Source: JACQHM01 sp964535215
GTDB taxonomy: Bacteria; Methylomirabilota; Methylomirabilia; Methylomirabilales; JACQHM01
Assembly (NCBI GenBank): GCA_964535215.1
Contig: CAZHST010000091.1
Span: 1 to 7,945, forward strand
Direction: 5' to 3'
Length of the DNA stretch: 7,945 nt
Below the pieces are notes generated by a model, which was not told the DNA's origin, made no database searches, and saw only the letters and a program-made list of their open reading frames with translations. Position 1 is the first letter of the stretch. Each line of letters starts with the position of its first letter. Positions 5,290 to 7,945 of this stretch are shown here, in pieces. Both the position numbers and the translations under genes were made by a program.

Positions 5290-7232
5290 CTGCCCGGCGC
5301 CATCGACGAGGTGCCACTGATCCTCCTGTGGTACCCCAACCCCCTGGGGACGACATGAGGGGGGGAAGAACTGACAGATCGTGGCAAACTGGGTAGGATC
5401 ATACGTGCTGTGATTGTCCAGATCCGGATGCGGATCAGCTCTGGACTCTGCTTCGTATCAAGACGGATGTGGAGTGTAAGCCTCCGAGATCCAGTCTTTC
5501 CATACTTTGCCCCGTTCCGAGCCACATTTTCAAAGATGCAGTACAGGGCATGAGTTCCCACTAGGCCTGTTGGTACGGAGACATAGAGGTCATCCGGTTG
5601 GGATTGCCACAGGCCTTTTTCCGTGTCATACGAGTATTGAAGTTGCTTACCATCGCAGATGACTTCCGTCGTAATCTCATCAACACCTTCTGATTGGGCG
5701 ATATGACGGCATACAGGACTGATTTCCTTGGTGGTATCCACCAGGTAGTAAGCGAATCGCACAATTAGCTGAGACATGAACAAGAGTGGCATAGCCCAGT
5801 TGGGGTCTGTGCTAGAGGCCTCCGCTGCAAACACCATGCGTTCCCTTAGGTATTCTTTAAAATGGTCAAAGAACTCGTCTGAAAATTTAGCCGGTAGCTT
5901 AGCATTCGTCAACACATGCCCGTGATCGTGGGCATTCACACGTCCGATGATGCTGGCTATGGTTTGCCGGTACGAGGCCCCTACTCGCTTCCTCTCTTGT
6001 CCGAATGTAATTCCGACCCGGGTAATCAACCATTTGAGCCCGTCAGCAACCGCTGGGTTCCCCGCCTTTTCTACTACTTCGACCTTCGAAAGCTCACGAT
6101 CTACCCGACAGGCTACGTTCGTTTTGGGCGATCCGGATGCCTCTAGCCGGATGAGATAGCCATTCTGATCAACCTCCACGCTAAGAGGGTAGTAAAAATT
6201 GAGGGCCCTCTTAAGAACCTTCTTCCTATTCTGAGGATCACCGATTATCAAGGTGTGCGCATCACGTCGGATGGCCGACTGCACCTCAAAGTCCATGGCC
6301 ATGCGAATCTCTGGGTTTAATCGGGCCTTAATGTCGAAGATGAAGCGGTGGAGCAAGGCCTCATCATCAGTCCACTTGTCGGCATACTTCAGCAATGCGG
6401 CATTGCCGCCAAAGAAGCCCTCATCGTTAAGGGGGACGATATAGGCGTAGATAAAATCCGCCCTCCTAAACAGGAGACTCCGTTCGAGGAGATTAAACAG
6501 CAGAAAGTAAGGATCGGGCTGGTCTGGTTGAAAAGAGGTCCATTCCTGAAACTGAAGGGGTAAAACTCTACCCTCACGGATACGGTGTTGCCAAACTCGT
6601 AGCTTTTTGGGTTGTCCGTTCTCCATTATCTTGAAGAGGAGATCCTCGCTTCCCTCTCTGATTTCCTCGCTAAAGCGCTGTACGAGCGGTTTGAGAGGAA
6701 ACTTCCAAAATGGTAAAGCATTGAGAAGCAGGAGCAAATCTGTGAGAAGCGGGAGCAAATCTGTACAATTCTGACAATTCCGCATATTTTTATTTACCAG
6801 CGTATTAATGAGATCCAAGGCCCGTTTATATTTTTCTCCGCATTCCTGGTTTAACCTGGACTTTACATATCTGAGCTTCGGGTCATCTCCACCAGAGCTA
6901 CTTGAATCTGTAAGATCCTTGATAAGCTTACACACTCTATCCCATGTCAGGTTTTGTCGGTATTGCTGAACCAAGCTTTGGAAGGTGGAAACGATCTCGG
7001 AAACGATCTCGGAAGATGTCAGCTTGTCCAACTTCGGTCGAGCATGCTGGAGGTAGAACCCCTCCGCAAGGCTTTCCTCATGCCGGTAATACGCAAGGCT
7101 TTCCTCATGCCAGTAATAAATGACAATCGTAGGAACATACGCATCCGCATAGTCACGATACTCCTGGGACCAGCGCTCGTAGAAGTCCGTGATGACCTCG
7201 GTAATCCGTTCGAACTCCTTGGTGGCTTCCAT
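5286..7232 (-). CDS. Soluble histidine-kinase-like protein, N-terminal part (frameshifted)
   Basis: N-terminal and central part of a large cytosolic histidine-kinase-like protein; no signal peptide or membrane segment. Residues 1-430 form a sensory or docking region I cannot assign. An H-box-like segment follows (A434-H435-D436-H437-G438-H439), with a helical region containing YLRERM, as in a dimerisation/phosphotransfer domain. A HATPase N-box comes next (E568, N569, R572, N573, K576, G578). The strand ending IRIRIW (W605) should lead into the Asp of the G1 box, but here the frame leaves the family pattern: residues 606-648 are a low-quality tail ending in TGA. The correct continuation, starting DNH, is in the frame of the next ORF, which carries the G2 box. 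The true product is therefore probably one protein of about 1,110 residues, truncated here by a missing base. Residues 39-56, 75-82 and about 157-171 are tandem microduplications. Kinase-like ATPase identity is good; the signal is unknown. Confidence 0.85.
   Translation of the reverse strand: MEATKEFERITEVITDFYERWSQEYRDYADAYVPTIVIYYWHEESLAYYRHEESLAEGFYLQHARPKLDKLTSSEIVSEIVSTFQSLVQQYRQNLTWDRVCKLIKDLTDSSSSGGDDPKLRYVKSRLNQECGEKYKRALDLINTLVNKNMRNCQNCTDLLPLLTDLLLLLNALPFWKFPLKPLVQRFSEEIREGSEDLLFKIMENGQPKKLRVWQHRIREGRVLPLQFQEWTSFQPDQPDPYFLLFNLLERSLLFRRADFIYAYIVPLNDEGFFGGNAALLKYADKWTDDEALLHRFIFDIKARLNPEIRMAMDFEVQSAIRRDAHTLIIGDPQNRKKVLKRALNFYYPLSVEVDQNGYLIRLEASGSPKTNVACRVDRELSKVEVVEKAGNPAVADGLKWLITRVGITFGQERKRVGASYRQTIASIIGRVNAHDHGHVLTNAKLPAKFSDEFFDHFKEYLRERMVFAAEASSTDPNWAMPLLFMSQLIVRFAYYLVDTTKEISPVCRHIAQSEGVDEITTEVICDGKQLQYSYDTEKGLWQSQPDDLYVSVPTGLVGTHALYCIFENVARNGAKYGKTGSRRLTLHIRLDTKQSPELIRIRIWTITARMILPSLPRSVSSSPPHVVPRGLGYHRRISGTSSMAPGR
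5416..5420 (-). other. Apparent single-base frameshift inside the HATPase domain
   Basis: On the minus strand, frame A reads ATC TGG ACA (I-W-T) and frame B reads GAC AAT (D-N), starting at the second G of TGG. One extra G would join IRIRIW to DNHSTYDPTQF and carry the frame unbroken into GGFGLKEM of the downstream ORF. The join falls exactly where the conserved Asp of the HATPase G1 box is expected. It can be a sequencing or assembly error, a real mutation or, less likely, a programmed -1 shift; I see no classic slippery heptamer at this spot. Confidence 0.8.
6722..6763 (-). repeat. Tandem 21-base microduplication (2 copies)
   Basis: Units 6722-6742 and 6743-6763 match at 20 of 21 bases. 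In frame; encodes TDLLPLL/TDLLLLL in the N-terminal region of the kinase. A 9-base repeat (ACAATTCTG/ACAATTCCG, 6765-6782, encoding NCQNC) directly adjoins it. Confidence 0.9.
6987..7010 (-). repeat. Perfect tandem 12-base microduplication (2 copies)
   Basis: GGAAACGATCTC twice, 12/12 identical, followed by a partial third GGAA. In frame; encodes the SEIVSEIVS stretch of the kinase N-terminal region. Confidence 0.9.
7065..7118 (-). repeat. Tandem 27-base microduplication (2 copies)
   Basis: Units 7065-7091 and 7092-7118 match at 26 of 27 bases. In frame; duplicates nine residues (YYWHEESLA/YYRHEESLA) at kinase residues 39-56. Confidence 0.92.
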
Positions 7233-7945
7233 TTACCCCCTCCTTCCTTCAGATCCCCAAACCTGCTCAGCGAGAAAGCTTGCGGAGACCACACAGAGGG
7301 TCAGCAGCAAGCCCGGACAGAAGGAGATCCACCAGGCGGTGCCGATGTAGTGGATCCCGTCCCGGATCATGGCCCCCCAGCTCGGGGTGGGAGGCTGGGC
7401 CCCGAGGCCCAAGAAGCTGATGCCGGCTTCGGTGGCGATGAAGAGCGAAAACCCCAGGATGGTGGTCACGAGAACAGGCGGGAAAATGTTCGGGAGGATG
7501 TGCTTGATCAGAAGGCGGCGGTTTCCGGCGCCCAGGGCACGGGCAGCTCGGATGAAGTCCCGCTCCCTGAGGGCAATGACTTCGCCTCTTACGAACCTCC
7601 CGATCAGCACGGCGTTCACCACCGCTAACGCGGAGAAGGTGGCGAAGGCCCCCCGGCCGAAAGCGGCCGTCAACGCGAGTACCGCTACAATAAATGGGAT
7701 TGACCAGATCGTCAAGATGAAAAATGAGAAGAGAGCATCGAGGAGCTTGCCCCTGGAGAGGCCGGCCACCCCCCCCAGGGCGAGGCCGGCGACAGTGGTC
7801 GTCCAGAAGGTGACGGGCATATAACGGGCCAGCCCTCCCATCTTTCGCATATCGAAGGTACCGGTGGCATGGTTCACGGAGCCCGCCCCCAGGAAGAGGT
7901 TGGCCTTGAAGAGGGCCTCCCCTTCTGGGCTTGGGTCTAAGAGGG
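7233..7945 (-). CDS. ABC transporter permease, DppC/OppC-like (5' end outside window)
   Basis: Inner-membrane permease subunit of a peptide/nickel-family ABC importer (binding-protein-dependent transport, inner membrane component). The frame is open to the window edge, so about 236 C-terminal residues are visible and the N-terminus, with the first membrane segment, is missing; an internal GTG at 7877 is not the true start. Seen directly: about five hydrophobic segments; an EAA-loop (RAARALGAG, then HILPN about 12 residues on) that contacts the ATPase subunit; and the family hallmark SFLGLGAQPPTPSWG near the C-terminus. The stretch before the first visible membrane segment does not match the usual GTDxxGRD motif of DppC, so it is a divergent member. 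Its TAA stop abuts the ATG of the kinase gene, which is unusual because dppC is normally followed by ATPase genes. Substrate cannot be told from sequence. Confidence in the family is high. Confidence 0.93.
   Translation of the reverse strand, partial: LLDPSPEGEALFKANLFLGAGSVNHATGTFDMRKMGGLARYMPVTFWTTTVAGLALGGVAGLSRGKLLDALFSFFILTIWSIPFIVAVLALTAAFGRGAFATFSALAVVNAVLIGRFVRGEVIALRERDFIRAARALGAGNRRLLIKHILPNIFPPVLVTTILGFSLFIATEAGISFLGLGAQPPTPSWGAMIRDGIHYIGTAWWISFCPGLLLTLCVVSASFLAEQVWGSEGRRG
7239..7244 (-). promoter_or_regulatory. Shine-Dalgarno for kinase gene, inside permease 3' end
   Basis: AGGAGG lies 6 bases upstream of the ATG at 7232 and inside the last codons of the permease. The permease TAA (7235-7233) directly touches this ATG, so the kinase is probably translated by coupling or re-initiation from the permease message. 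Confidence 0.75.

Noticed and set aside
5295..5320. TGGCAC on the minus strand as a sigma-54 -24 element
   Set aside because: No GC at the required 10-base spacing and it lies deep in kinase coding sequence.
5359..5365. Seven-C run (minus strand) as the kinase frameshift or slippery site
   Set aside because: It could shift frame, but the alternate frame already gives family-like residues (DNHSTYDPTQF) upstream of it, so the break is better placed near 5418. Not fully excluded.
6954..7628. Plus-strand 224-residue ORF, and similar plus-strand ORFs at 1366-2010, 911-1318 and 3967-4359
   Set aside because: They lie opposite strongly supported minus-strand domains (permease, activator, kinase) and show no family motifs; typical shadows in high-GC coding DNA.
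7758..7791. Direct repeats of GAGGCCGGC in the permease
   Set aside because: Short GC-rich matches separated by unrelated bases, expected from codon use in Ala/Gly/Leu-rich membrane segments.

Overview
The window is a 7.9 kb, fully coding stretch of a draft (probably metagenomic) bacterial scaffold with two runs of N (1224-1253 and 3075-3090). Every gene I can support is on the minus strand and the genes are packed end to end, so the window reads right to left as one transcription unit. Start codons are ATG, GTG and TTG, each with a recognisable Shine-Dalgarno site in most cases. A sigma-54 type activator and a DppC/OppC-like permease indicate a bacterium. The lineage cannot be fixed from this sequence; a soil or sediment phylum such as NC10/Methylomirabilota or a relative is only a guess.

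Layout in order of transcription: (1) 7945-7233, the C-terminal two thirds of a peptide/nickel-type ABC transporter permease. (2) 7232-3901, a large soluble histidine-kinase-like protein. A one-base frameshift near 5418 splits its ATPase domain into two ORFs (7232-5286 and 5289-3901). (3) 3923-3135, a 262-residue, TTG-initiated protein of unknown family with an alpha/beta N-terminus and a helical C-terminus. (4) 3138-2267, interrupted by an N gap, a receiver-like domain followed by a helical domain with an H/N motif. (5) 2292-875, interrupted by an N gap, a canonical receiver + AAA+ (GAFTGA) + helix-turn-helix sigma-54 activator. (6) 837-1, running off the window, a degenerate receiver + helical segment with an HDLGN box + the start of a second receiver with an IDD signature. 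This last gene has no downstream stop in the window and is easily missed.

Junctions are a TAA/ATG abutment, an ATGA at the frameshift, a 23-base overlap, an ATGA overlap, a 26-base overlap and a 37-base spacer with a perfect hairpin. This strongly suggests a translationally coupled set. The reading I favour is an orphan cytosolic phosphorelay. A soluble kinase with an unusual H-box (AHDHGH) would pass phosphate through several receiver-like and H/N-box helical proteins to a sigma-54 activator. The whole set sits immediately behind a peptide-type transporter permease, which may supply or respond to the signal. Several receiver-like modules have lost catalytic residues, so some parts may act as docking or phosphatase partners rather than phosphate carriers.

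A second theme is a scatter of near-perfect, in-frame tandem microduplications (periods 9, 12, 21 and 27 bases) in the signalling genes but not seen in the permease or the activator. Together with the kinase frameshift they suggest a fast-changing locus, though both could partly be assembly effects.
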